Assembly: GCF_003025555.1 (NCBI RefSeq)
Contig: NZ_PYMH01000007.1
Location: 62,001 to 126,000, forward strand
Origin: Photobacterium lutimaris
GTDB taxonomy: Bacteria; Pseudomonadota; Gammaproteobacteria; Enterobacterales; Vibrionaceae
DNA: 64,000 nt
Reading direction: 5' to 3'
Shown here: positions 26,901 through 34,480 of the stretch, in pieces
How positions within the stretch are numbered: position 1 is the stretch's first letter
Layout of the letters: the number at the start of each line of letters is the position of its first letter
Notes under the pieces: model-generated
The model's input: only the letters and a program-made list of their open reading frames with translations
The model's database searches: none
Told to the model about the DNA's origin: nothing
Position numbers and translations under genes: made by a program

Positions 26901-26904
26901 TAGA

Positions 26905-26920
26905 CTGTATAAAAAGACAG
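26905..26920 (+). promoter_or_regulatory. LexA box 2 (SOS box)
   Basis: Perfect CTGT-N8-ACAG core, 20 bases after box 1. Two tandem boxes are also found at E. coli lexA and give autoregulation. Confidence 0.87.
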
Positions 26921-26928
26921 GGTGAGTG

Positions 26929-27546
26929 ATGAAGCCGTTAACGCCGCGCCAACAAGAAGTCTTTGATTTGATCAAAGCAAAAATTGAAGATTCTGGAATG
27001 CCGCCAACACGTGCTGAAATAGCCCGTGAACTTGGCTTCCGTTCTGCCAATGCCGCTGAAGAGCACCTTAAGGCATTGGCCCGTAAGGAAGTGATTGAAA
27101 TTATTCCTGGCGCTTCGCGCGGGATCCGCTTGCTGGGGAACCGCGAAGATGAAGAGAGCGGCCTGCCGTTGATTGGCCAGGTTGCAGCTGGTGAGCCGAT
27201 TCTGGCTCAGGAGCATGTTGAAACCCATTACGAGGTCGACCCATCACTGTTCAAGCCACGTGCAGACTTTTTGCTGCGGGTTAACGGCATGAGTATGAAG
27301 GATATCGGGATCATGGACGGTGATTTGCTGGCAGTGCACAAGACCCAAGATGTCCGCAATGGTCAGGTGGTGGTGGCTCGGGTTGAAGATGATGTGACTG
27401 TCAAACGCCTTGAGCGTAAAGGTGCACAGGTTTTGCTTCATGCCGAGAACGAAGAGTTTGCCCCGATTGTGGTTGATCTCAATACCCAGCACTTGTCGAT
27501 TGAAGGTATTGCTGTCGGTGTGATCCGCAATACTGACTGGATGTAA
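26929..27546 (+). CDS. lexA: SOS repressor LexA
   Basis: A 205-residue repressor of the DNA-damage response. The N-terminal winged helix contains [20 protein letters not shown]. The self-cleavage site is Ala87-Gly88 in QVAAGEP, and the catalytic dyad is Ser122 (NGMSMKDIG) with the Lys in VTVKRLE. ATG 26929 is preferred to the GTG three bases earlier because [11 protein letters not shown] is the standard start. No terminator follows before the Fur-controlled gene downstream. Confidence 0.96.
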   Translation: MKPLTPRQQEVFDLIKAKIEDSGMPPTRAEIARELGFRSANAAEEHLKALARKEVIEIIPGASRGIRLLGNREDEESGLPLIGQVAAGEPILAQEHVETHYEVDPSLFKPRADFLLRVNGMSMKDIGIMDGDLLAVHKTQDVRNGQVVVARVEDDVTVKRLERKGAQVLLHAENEEFAPIVVDLNTQHLSIEGIAVGVIRNTDWM

Positions 27547-27578
27547 CTAAATCCTACTTAATCAATCGGCATTACCGC

Positions 27579-27608
27579 TTTACAAGTGCTAATGATAGTC
27601 ATTATCAT
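27579..27608 (+). promoter_or_regulatory. promoter of the methyltransferase gene
   Basis: -35 TTTACA (27579-27584) and -10 TATCAT (27603-27608), 18-base spacer, each 5 of 6 to consensus. The Fur box lies between them, so Fur-Fe would block polymerase. Expected transcription start is near 27615. Confidence 0.55.
27588..27606 (+). promoter_or_regulatory. Fur box
   Basis: Matches the 19-base Fur consensus GATAATGATAATCATTATC at 17 of 19 positions (differences at bases 2 and 11). It lies in the promoter of the methyltransferase gene. Confidence 0.82.
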
Positions 27609-27636
27609 CTCCATATCAAAAGGAGATGATAATGAC
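27598..27636. repeat. perfect 15-bp inverted repeat across the start codon
   Basis: GTCATTATCATCTCC (27598-27612) and GGAGATGATAATGAC (27622-27636) are exact reverse complements with a 9-base loop. The left arm overlaps the Fur box; the right arm holds the ribosome-binding site and the ATG of the downstream gene. Confidence 0.9.
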
Positions 27637-28432
27637 TGAGACCGCCCGCCATGATATTCCCGCAGATCTGCTTCAGCCGCTTTGGCTTCGTAGCCGTGAA
27701 AGCTTGGCAGATGATCGCCTAATTTATGATCCCGTCGCTGCTGCCGCTTGTACCCAATGTAGCCTCAAGCCCGAATGCCTTCAGGGCAATGTATCCCAGC
27801 AGCAACTGCTGCACGCCAGCTTGACGCGGGTTTGCGATCGCCAAATTCAACACTTTCTCCGTCGTCACCCCGGTGGGCGGATCATCAATCTTGGCAGTGG
27901 CCTTGATACCCGTTTCTATCGGGTTGATAACGGCCGCTGTCGTTGGTTCGATATCGATGTCGGTGAGAACTTGCTGTGGCGGCAGCGCCTGTTTCACCGT
28001 AGCGAGCGCTACCGGATGCTACCTGGTTCAACCACTGATTTGTCTTGGCTGCAGGCTTTGCCGCCGATGTCCGGGGCACCGATCATGGTGCTGTGCGATC
28101 ACGCCTTGCTGGCATCTAGCGAGGCCGAGCTGGCCCATGTTGTTCAGTCCATCGCCTGTCATTTTGGCCGGTTTGAACTGTGTCTGGTGGTTGCCGGGGA
28201 TCTGTGCCATTCGCCGTTGTCTGGCAAAATGGGCGTCGATAAACCTCTTGGTCATGCTATGCGCGATCCGCGCCGTAAATTGCTGCAGTGGTTACCCTGG
28301 GCAACGGCGGTCGGATGCTATAGCCCGATGGATAGTGCCTGTTCGCGTTGGCGCGGCTGGCAGCGTTGGTTAGCGCGGATCCCCGGGGTGAAATTCCGCA
28401 TCTTGCCGGTATTACTGCATATTCATCTGTAA
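27632..28432 (+). CDS. putative SAM-dependent methyltransferase (leucine carboxyl methyltransferase-like), iron-regulated
   Basis: A 266-residue protein that looks like the PPM1/leucine carboxyl methyltransferase superfamily, whose members O-methylate carboxyl or hydroxyl groups of small molecules. The N-terminal SRESLADDRLIYDPVAAAAC segment resembles the family's substrate lid. The SAM motif is RIINLGSGLDTRFYRVD (about residues 84-100), and WFDIDVGENLLWRQ follows. A Cys-rich patch (CTQCSLKPEC, about 40-49) is unusual. ATG 27632 has AGGAG 6 bases before it; an ATG at 27626 is too close. A strong Fur box suggests a role in iron starvation, perhaps linked to siderophores, but no siderophore genes are nearby. 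Confidence 0.72.
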   Translation: MTETARHDIPADLLQPLWLRSRESLADDRLIYDPVAAAACTQCSLKPECLQGNVSQQQLLHASLTRVCDRQIQHFLRRHPGGRIINLGSGLDTRFYRVDNGRCRWFDIDVGENLLWRQRLFHRSERYRMLPGSTTDLSWLQALPPMSGAPIMVLCDHALLASSEAELAHVVQSIACHFGRFELCLVVAGDLCHSPLSGKMGVDKPLGHAMRDPRRKLLQWLPWATAVGCYSPMDSACSRWRGWQRWLARIPGVKFRILPVLLHIHL

Positions 28433-28714
28433 TTCTTAAAAGTGGCACAACGATGCTGCTAATTTGTTCCCAGTTCATGTCTAGCATGCAATATGCCAGC
28501 TTGGTTATTTTCTCTATTTATCCGTTCGATTTTTTTGCGTGATCTCACGATCCTGTCCTAAGTTAAATGTAAACAAACTGTTAATCGCCTGGCGGGGTGA
28601 CACCTCATCGGCGATGTTTGCAGGGAAGACCCAGACTCATTTTGCGCTGCCCCGATGAACTATTTCGTGTTCACGGGGGTATTTGATAGGAAAAGGATAG
28701 GAGGGAGCCGGGTG

Positions 28715-29860
28715 ATGATTCGCCATCTGATGTGCTGTCTGTTTGGTTTGCTGGTTGTGCCAGCACAGGCAGACGTTCAACCCATGCCGCTGAATATGAC
28801 TCAGGGAGTGACCGAAGTCAGTCAGCGGGTGTTTGATCTCCATATGACGATTTTCTACATCTGTGTAGTGATCGGTCTGGTGGTCTTCGGGGTGATGTTC
28901 TGGTCTATCATCCACCACCGCAAGTCAAAAGGGGCGGTTGCTGCTTCCTTCCACGAAAGTACCAAGGTTGAAATCCTCTGGACGGTGATCCCGTTCGTTA
29001 TCCTCATCATTATGGCAGTGCCTGCCACCAAGACGTTATTGGCAATGGAAGATACCACTCAAGCGGACATGACGGTTCAGGTCACCGGCTCGCAGTGGAA
29101 GTGGCATTACCGCTATTTCGATGAGGATGTCGAATTCTATTCCCTGCTGGCAACCAGCCAAGCCCAGATCACCAATGAACGTGAAAAGCGCAGCAATTAC
29201 CTGCTAGAAGTCGATCGGCCGCTGGTGCTGCCGGTAGGCAAGAAAGTGCGTTTCCTGATCACCTCGCAAGATGTCATTCACTCCTGGTGGGTACCGGACT
29301 TTGCGGTGAAGAAAGATGCCAACCCGGGTTTTATCAACGAAGCCTGGACCCGTATCGATGAGCCCGGGATCTACCGTGGCCAGTGTGCCGAGTTGTGCGG
29401 CAAGGATCACGGCTTTATGCCGGTGGTGGTGATTGCCAAGTCACAGGCCGATTATGAAGAGTGGCTGCAAACGACCAAGGTCGCCCAGCAGCAGGCGCGG
29501 GAAGAAGAGCAGCGCCTGCTGGCGATGCAGATGGATATGGATGAATTGATGACGCTGGGCGAGCAGGTCTACAACACCCGCTGTGCGATGTGCCACCAGG
29601 CCAATGGCCAGGGCCTGCCGGGGGCATTTCCTGGCTTGGCAGGGCAGGGGCTATCGGTTGATCCCAATGCCAAGCTTGAGCACATCAGTATTGTGGTCCA
29701 CGGCAAGCAGGGAACGGCGATGCAGGCATTTGGCCCGCAGTTGAGCCTCAAAGAATTGGCAGCGGTGATCACTTACGAGCGCAATGCCTGGGATAACAAT
29801 ACTGGAGACACCATCCAGGCTGCTGAAGTGCAGGCTGTGATGGACGGTCAGGATCTATAA
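28715..29860 (+). CDS. coxB: cytochrome c oxidase subunit II with fused cytochrome c (caa3 type)
   Basis: A 381-residue subunit II. A signal-like N-terminus and two membrane helices are followed by the periplasmic CuA domain with ligands in CAELCGKDHGFM and the upstream His of HSWWVPDF. The aromatic entry patch is QWKWHYRYF. The C-terminal cytochrome c domain has the heme motif CAMCH and a probable Met ligand in GTAMQAF, so this is the caa3 architecture that accepts electrons from cytochrome c. ATG 28715 has a GGAGGGAG site; upstream in-frame codons are not used. It opens the cox operon, 14 bases before ctaD. Confidence 0.94.
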   Translation: MIRHLMCCLFGLLVVPAQADVQPMPLNMTQGVTEVSQRVFDLHMTIFYICVVIGLVVFGVMFWSIIHHRKSKGAVAASFHESTKVEILWTVIPFVILIIMAVPATKTLLAMEDTTQADMTVQVTGSQWKWHYRYFDEDVEFYSLLATSQAQITNEREKRSNYLLEVDRPLVLPVGKKVRFLITSQDVIHSWWVPDFAVKKDANPGFINEAWTRIDEPGIYRGQCAELCGKDHGFMPVVVIAKSQADYEEWLQTTKVAQQQAREEEQRLLAMQMDMDELMTLGEQVYNTRCAMCHQANGQGLPGAFPGLAGQGLSVDPNAKLEHISIVVHGKQGTAMQAFGPQLSLKELAAVITYERNAWDNNTGDTIQAAEVQAVMDGQDL

Positions 29861-29874
29861 GGGAGAGAGGGACG

Positions 29875-31491
29875 ATGACGGATATGTTGCGTGAGCAAAC
29901 CGAGGTCGAGGATACCCAGACCGAGCATGAGCAGCATGAGCATCATGAACACCACCAGACCGGTCTCAAGCGCTGGCTGTTTACTACCAACCACAAGGAT
30001 ATCGGCTCGCTGTATCTGATGTTCAGTTTCGCCATGTTCCTGATTGGCGGGGCAATGGCAATGGTGATCCGGGCCGAGCTGTTTCAGCCTGGGCTGCAGC
30101 TGGTAGAGCCTAACTTCTTCAACCAGATGACCACGGTCCACGGCCTTATCATGGTATTCGGTGCGGTGATGCCGGCGTTTACCGGGTTGGCAAACTGGAT
30201 GGTCCCGCTGATGATCGGCGCGCCGGATATGGCCTTGCCGCGGATGAACAACTGGAGTTTCTGGATCCTGCCTTTTGCGTTCACCATGTTGCTGGCTTCG
30301 TTGTTTATGGAGGGAGGCGGGCCTAATTTTGGCTGGACCTTCTATGCCCCGCTGTCGACCACCTACAGCCCGGAGAGTACCGGCCTGTTTGTCTTTGCCA
30401 TCCACATCATGGGGATCAGCTCGATTATGGGGGCGATTAACGTCATCGTCACCATCGTCAACATGCGGGCACCGGGCATGACTTACATGAAGATGCCGCT
30501 GTTTGTCTGGACATGGCTGATCACCGCCTTTCTGCTGATTGCCGTGATGCCGGTATTGGCTGGGGCGGTGACCATGGTGTTGACCGACAAGTACTTTGGC
30601 ACCAGCTTCTTTGATGCCGCCGGCGGGGGCGATCCGGTGATGTTCCAGCATATCTTCTGGTTCTTTGGCCACCCGGAAGTGTACATCATGATTTTGCCGA
30701 GCTTCGGTATTATTTCGGCGATAGTGCCGGCTTTTTCCCGCAAGAAACTCTTCGGTTACAGCTCGATGGTCTATGCCACGGCGTCGATTGCCGGACTGAG
30801 CTTCTTGGTATGGGCCCACCATATGTTCACCACTGGGATGCCGGTGGCTGCTGAGCTGTTCTTCATGTATTGCACCATGCTGATCTCGGTGCCGACCGGG
30901 GTCAAGGTGTTCAACTGGGTGGCGACCATGTGGCGCGGCTCGTTGACCTTCGAAGTCCCGATGCTGTTTGCCATTGCCTTTATCGTCCTGTTTACCATTG
31001 GTGGCTTCTCCGGGTTGATGCTGGCTATTACCCCGGCTGACTTCCAGTACCACGATACGTACTTTGTGGTCGCCCACTTCCACTATGTGCTGGTGTCGGG
31101 GGCGATCTTCTCCATTATGGCCGCAGCGTATTACTGGTTGCCGAAATGGACCGGGTACATGTTCGATGAGAAGCTGGCCAAGTGGCACTTCTGGTGCTCG
31201 ATTGTCTCGGTCAATATCCTGTTCTTCCCGATGCACTTTTTGGGCCTCGCCGGCATGCCGCGTCGGATCCCGGATTATGCGCTGCAGTTTGCCGATATCA
31301 ATGCCGTGGTCAGTGTCGGCGGTTTCCTGTTTGGCCTGTCCCAGCTGATTTTCCTCGCGGTGGTGATCAAGTGTGCCCGCGGTGGCGAGAAGGCGGCTGC
31401 CAAGCCGTGGGATGGTGCTGAAGGGTTGGAATGGACGGTAGCTTCACCGGCACCGCACCATACCTTCTCAACGCCACCCAAAGTGGATTAA
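29875..31491 (+). CDS. ctaD: cytochrome c oxidase subunit I
   Basis: A 538-residue heme-copper oxidase subunit I with 12 membrane helices; it reduces oxygen and pumps protons. Signature residues are the D-channel Asp in GAPDMALPRMNN, the Glu and cross-linked His-Tyr in FGHPEVY, the CuB histidines in WAHHMF, the K-channel Lys in SVPTGVKVF, and the heme ligands in AHFHYVL. It is therefore a type A1 oxidase. The N-terminus is unusual: six His in ten residues (18-27). It is 14 bases after coxB and 14 before ctaG. Confidence 0.96.
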   Translation: MTDMLREQTEVEDTQTEHEQHEHHEHHQTGLKRWLFTTNHKDIGSLYLMFSFAMFLIGGAMAMVIRAELFQPGLQLVEPNFFNQMTTVHGLIMVFGAVMPAFTGLANWMVPLMIGAPDMALPRMNNWSFWILPFAFTMLLASLFMEGGGPNFGWTFYAPLSTTYSPESTGLFVFAIHIMGISSIMGAINVIVTIVNMRAPGMTYMKMPLFVWTWLITAFLLIAVMPVLAGAVTMVLTDKYFGTSFFDAAGGGDPVMFQHIFWFFGHPEVYIMILPSFGIISAIVPAFSRKKLFGYSSMVYATASIAGLSFLVWAHHMFTTGMPVAAELFFMYCTMLISVPTGVKVFNWVATMWRGSLTFEVPMLFAIAFIVLFTIGGFSGLMLAITPADFQYHDTYFVVAHFHYVLVSGAIFSIMAAAYYWLPKWTGYMFDEKLAKWHFWCSIVSVNILFFPMHFLGLAGMPRRIPDYALQFADINAVVSVGGFLFGLSQLIFLAVVIKCARGGEKAAAKPWDGAEGLEWTVASPAPHHTFSTPPKVD

Positions 31492-31505
31492 GCGGAGGGT
31501 TACCC

Positions 31506-32075
31506 ATGGATAAACCTAAGACCGATCCCGCTTCAGGCTCGGGGAGTAAAAAGCAACGTTCGATCTGGTCGCTGACCTTGATGGCCGTCGCGATGTTTGG
31601 TTTCGCGTTTGCCTTGGTCCCGCTGTATGACGTGTTCTGCGACATTACCGGCATCAACGGCAAAACGGCAGATACGCAGGCTGCCGCCAGTGAGCGGGTG
31701 GATACCAGTCGCGAGATCACCGTGGAGTTTGTTTCGTATATCAATCCCGGGGTGCAGTGGACATTTGAGCCGGAGATCACGCAGTTGGTGGTCAATCCCG
31801 GCCAAACCCATACCATTACCTACCGGGCCAAGAACTTGAGCGGGCAGAGTACTGTCGGTCAGGCTGTCCCCTCGGTCAGTCCGGGGATGGGGGCCCGCTA
31901 CCTGAACAAAATCGAATGTTTCTGTTTCAACCGCCAGCCGCTGGCGGGCGGTGAAACAGCCAGTTTGCCTTTGGTGTTCTATGTCGATCCGGAGCTGCCG
32001 GACGATATCAACACCTTGACCCTAGCCTATACCCTTTACAACGCCCAGCCGGATGCGCCGGCACAAACGCAATGA
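31506..32075 (+). CDS. ctaG: cytochrome c oxidase copper assembly protein CtaG/Cox11
   Basis: A 189-residue Cox11-type protein that delivers copper to the CuB site of subunit I. It has one N-terminal membrane helix (LTLMAVAMFGFAFALVPLYD) with the conserved VPLYDVFC, and a periplasmic immunoglobulin-like domain carrying the copper motif ECFCFNRQ. ATG 31506 has a GGAGGG site; an upstream frame running into ctaD is not used. It is part of the cox operon. Confidence 0.93.
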   Translation: MDKPKTDPASGSGSKKQRSIWSLTLMAVAMFGFAFALVPLYDVFCDITGINGKTADTQAAASERVDTSREITVEFVSYINPGVQWTFEPEITQLVVNPGQTHTITYRAKNLSGQSTVGQAVPSVSPGMGARYLNKIECFCFNRQPLAGGETASLPLVFYVDPELPDDINTLTLAYTLYNAQPDAPAQTQ

Positions 32076-32084
32076 GGTTGAATG

Positions 32085-32987
32085 ATGGCGAACCCTTATT
32101 CTGAACATGATCAATCCGTGACACCTCCCCACGAGAACTACTATGTGCCCGAAGCCAGTGGCTGGCCGATTATCGGTGCGATTGCCTTATTCCTGATCGC
32201 AATGGGGGCAGGGGCAACGGTGGGGGATCTCTTCGGCGGTCAGGGGCCGTGGATTTTACTGGCCGGGGTTGGCTTGCTGCTGATCATGCTGGTGGGGTGG
32301 TTCCGCGATGTGATTGCCGAATCGATGGGGGGGCTTTACAGCCGCCAGATGGATCGCTCTTTCCGCCAGGGTATGAGCTGGTTCATTTTCTCCGAAGTGA
32401 TGTTCTTTGCTGCCTTCTTCGGTGCCTTGTTCTATGCCCGAATGATTGCGGTGCCATGGTTGGGTGGGGCCGGCAACAACGCCATGACCCATGAGGTGCT
32501 GTGGCCTGAGTTCATTGCCCAGTGGCCTTTGGTCATGACGCCGGGTGGCACCGAGACAACGGCAATGGGGCCGATTGGCCTGCCGCTCTACAACACCCTG
32601 ATCCTGCTTGTGTCATCGGTAACGGTACATATTGCCCATACCGCACTGGAGCAGGATAACCGGCCCAAGCTCAAGCTGTTCTTGTTGTTGACCGTGTTGC
32701 TCGGTTCACTGTTCGTCTATCTGCAGGGGGTGGAGTATGTCCACGCCTATGAAGATATGGGCCTGACACTTGATGCCGGCGTTTACGGCAATACCTTCTT
32801 TATGCTGACGGGCTTCCACGGCCTGCATGTCACGCTCGGTACCCTGATTTTGTTTATTGTGTGGCTGCGGGTATTGCGGGGACATTTCACTCCCGAGAAG
32901 CATTTTGCCTTTCAGGCTGGCGCTTGGTATTGGCACTTTGTCGACGTGGTCTGGCTCGGGCTGTTTGTGTTTGTTTATATCCTGTAA
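32085..32987 (+). CDS. ctaE: cytochrome c oxidase subunit III
   Basis: A 300-residue membrane protein with seven hydrophobic segments, matching subunit III, which stabilises the oxidase and keeps proton uptake efficient. Typical stretches are FRQGMSWFIFSEVMFFAAFF and GFHGLHVTLGTLILFIVWL, ending in WYWHFVDVVWLGLFVFVYIL. ATG 32085 is 6 bases from GAGG; ATG 32082 is too close. It lies 9 bases after ctaG. A stem-loop without a T run follows the stop. Confidence 0.94.
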   Translation: MANPYSEHDQSVTPPHENYYVPEASGWPIIGAIALFLIAMGAGATVGDLFGGQGPWILLAGVGLLLIMLVGWFRDVIAESMGGLYSRQMDRSFRQGMSWFIFSEVMFFAAFFGALFYARMIAVPWLGGAGNNAMTHEVLWPEFIAQWPLVMTPGGTETTAMGPIGLPLYNTLILLVSSVTVHIAHTALEQDNRPKLKLFLLLTVLLGSLFVYLQGVEYVHAYEDMGLTLDAGVYGNTFFMLTGFHGLHVTLGTLILFIVWLRVLRGHFTPEKHFAFQAGAWYWHFVDVVWLGLFVFVYIL

Positions 32988-32989
32988 GG

Positions 32990-33013
32990 CTAGAGGCGAA
33001 AAGGGGCCTCTAG
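32990..33013. repeat. inverted repeat at the ctaE / DUF2909 convergent ends
   Basis: CTAGAGGC and GCCTCTAG with an 8-base loop, right after ctaE and covering the stop codon of the opposite gene. There is no T run, so terminator function is uncertain. Confidence 0.5.
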
Positions 33014-33216
33014 TAAGGCCTTGGGTTGGGGGTGATGTAGCCGCTGGCCAGTGCAATCAGCAGTAGCGCGAACAGGAAGACGGAGAATAGCACCCGGCGT
33101 CCGAGGTGGCGTGACATCGGTTGGTCCTGCTTGCCTTTGAGCATTACCGGCAGGGCACGGAACAGATTCAGTACGATAAAAATCAACAGGCAAACAATCA
33201 GGGCTTTCAGCAACAT
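33010..33216 (-). CDS. DUF2909 twin transmembrane protein
   Basis: A 68-residue protein with two membrane helices (ALIVCLLIFIVLNLF and VLFSVFLFALLLIALASG), fitting the DUF2909 family of cox-linked small membrane proteins. It lies on the strand opposite to the cox genes, between ctaE and the SURF1 gene; the Pseudomonas cox cluster also has a small hypothetical gene at this place. A GGAG site precedes the ATG. It is probably involved in oxidase assembly or stability, by context only. Confidence 0.8.
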   Translation of the reverse strand: MLLKALIVCLLIFIVLNLFRALPVMLKGKQDQPMSRHLGRRVLFSVFLFALLLIALASGYITPNPRPY

Positions 33217-33245
33217 AGAGGTCTCCGGTCAGGACTGGGTGAATC

Positions 33246-33923
33246 ATGCGTCGGATAGGTTTTATTCTTTTTACTGTGGCGGTACTGATGACATTGGTCA
33301 AGTTGGGATTTTGGCAAATGACCCGCGCTCAGGAAAAAGAAAGCCTGGGTCATGCGCTGAAATTTCGCAGCGAGCAGATGTATTACAGCTTGGCGAGCTT
33401 ACCGTCGGATCCGCGCTGGTACAGTTTGACCTTGAGAGGGGAATTTGATCACAGCAAGGCGGTGCTGCTGGATAATCAACTCTACCAAGGTCGCCCGGGT
33501 TACCACGTGCTTTACCCTTTTGCTGTCGATGAGGGATGGGTACTGGTGAATTTGGGCTGGATTGCGGCACCGGTATACCGGGAGCAGATCCCGGTACTAC
33601 CGGAGTATCACGGTGAGGTGATGGTCAGCGGCATTATCGCCCCGCCATCTTCCTTGCTGGAATTGGCGGCTGAGGTGATGGGACAGGGGTATCCTTTGAG
33701 GGTACAGAACATCAGTATGGCGGACTTGAGTCAACACATGGATTTGTCCCTTCCACCTTGGGTGTTGCAGATAGACCCGAGCAGCCCGCTAGCACTAAAC
33801 CAGACTTGGATCCCGGTGGTGATGGGACCGCATAAACATTATGCCTACGCGCTGCAGTGGTTTTTGATGGCGCTGGCGGTATCAGGGCTTGCATTTTGGT
33901 GGCTGAGACGGAGTAAACCATGA
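33246..33923 (+). CDS. SURF1 family oxidase assembly protein
   Basis: A 225-residue SURF1 protein, which helps insert heme a into subunit I. It has membrane helices at both ends (about residues 5-22 and 202-220), with a periplasmic domain between. Family motifs are LGFWQMTRAQEK, LLDNQLYQGRPGYHVLYPF and VLVNLGWIAAP near the N-terminal half, and GPHKHYAYALQWFLMAL before the last helix. It overlaps the next gene by 4 bases (ATGA), so the two are translationally coupled. Confidence 0.92.
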   Translation: MRRIGFILFTVAVLMTLVKLGFWQMTRAQEKESLGHALKFRSEQMYYSLASLPSDPRWYSLTLRGEFDHSKAVLLDNQLYQGRPGYHVLYPFAVDEGWVLVNLGWIAAPVYREQIPVLPEYHGEVMVSGIIAPPSSLLELAAEVMGQGYPLRVQNISMADLSQHMDLSLPPWVLQIDPSSPLALNQTWIPVVMGPHKHYAYALQWFLMALAVSGLAFWWLRRSKP

Positions 33924-34468
33924 AGAAACAGGGAACGTTGCTACTACTTTTAGGTGCCTTCGCCCTGCCGGTGATTCTGGCCAAGCTGGTGCTGGATCTC
34001 AACTGGTACCAGGGTGGGGTGACCAACCGCGGTGAACTGCTGGAGTCACCTATCGCCTCTGACTGGCTGGGCGAGAGCAAGCAATGGCAATTGATTTATC
34101 TATTGCCGGATGAGTGCGGTGAACTGTGTCAGGGGGCCTTGTTCAACCTGCGGCAGGTGCCGCAGGCCGTTGGGGCCGATCAAGACCGGCTCAGCAGCGT
34201 ATTGCTGATTGATGGTGACATGCTTGACGGACAACCCTCTGTTGTCAAAAAGCAGCTTTCCGGCCTCGATCAGCGCCAGGTGCCCGATTACGTGGTTAAC
34301 CAGCTCAAGACTCTGGAATACGGTGGCAAGGCAATTTATATCGCCGATCCGCTCGGTAATGTGATGATGGCCTACCCTTTGGTTAAGGGGCAGGTGGCGG
34401 TATTGGCACAGGGCAAGGATGTGCTGAGGGATCTCAAGCGGCTGCTGAAAATTTCCAAAATCGGCTAG
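33920..34468 (+). CDS. cox-cluster thioredoxin-fold protein with CxxxC motif
   Basis: A 182-residue protein with an N-terminal membrane anchor (LLLLLGAFALPVILAKLVL) and a periplasmic domain that reads like a thioredoxin/SCO fold. The strand IYLLPDECGELCQG carries a CxxxC pair at the SCO position, and IADPLGNVMMAYP matches the C-terminal strand of SCO proteins. There is no histidine anywhere, so the third SCO copper ligand is missing. It corresponds in position to the uncharacterised gene after SURF1 in Pseudomonas cox clusters. It may be a thiol reductant for CuA maturation; this is inference. Confidence 0.72.
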   Translation: MKKQGTLLLLLGAFALPVILAKLVLDLNWYQGGVTNRGELLESPIASDWLGESKQWQLIYLLPDECGELCQGALFNLRQVPQAVGADQDRLSSVLLIDGDMLDGQPSVVKKQLSGLDQRQVPDYVVNQLKTLEYGGKAIYIADPLGNVMMAYPLVKGQVAVLAQGKDVLRDLKRLLKISKIG

Positions 34469-34480
34469 GGAGAGCATGGG

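Noticed and set aside
27598-27636. Reading the inverted repeat as a terminator of lexA
   Set aside because: There is no T tract after the stem, and the right arm contains the next gene's start codon.
29848-31236. 462-codon open frame antisense to ctaD, rich in His and Gln
   Set aside because: It is a mirror of the third-position GC bias in the highly conserved ctaD gene; it has no recognisable domain and lies wholly inside ctaD.
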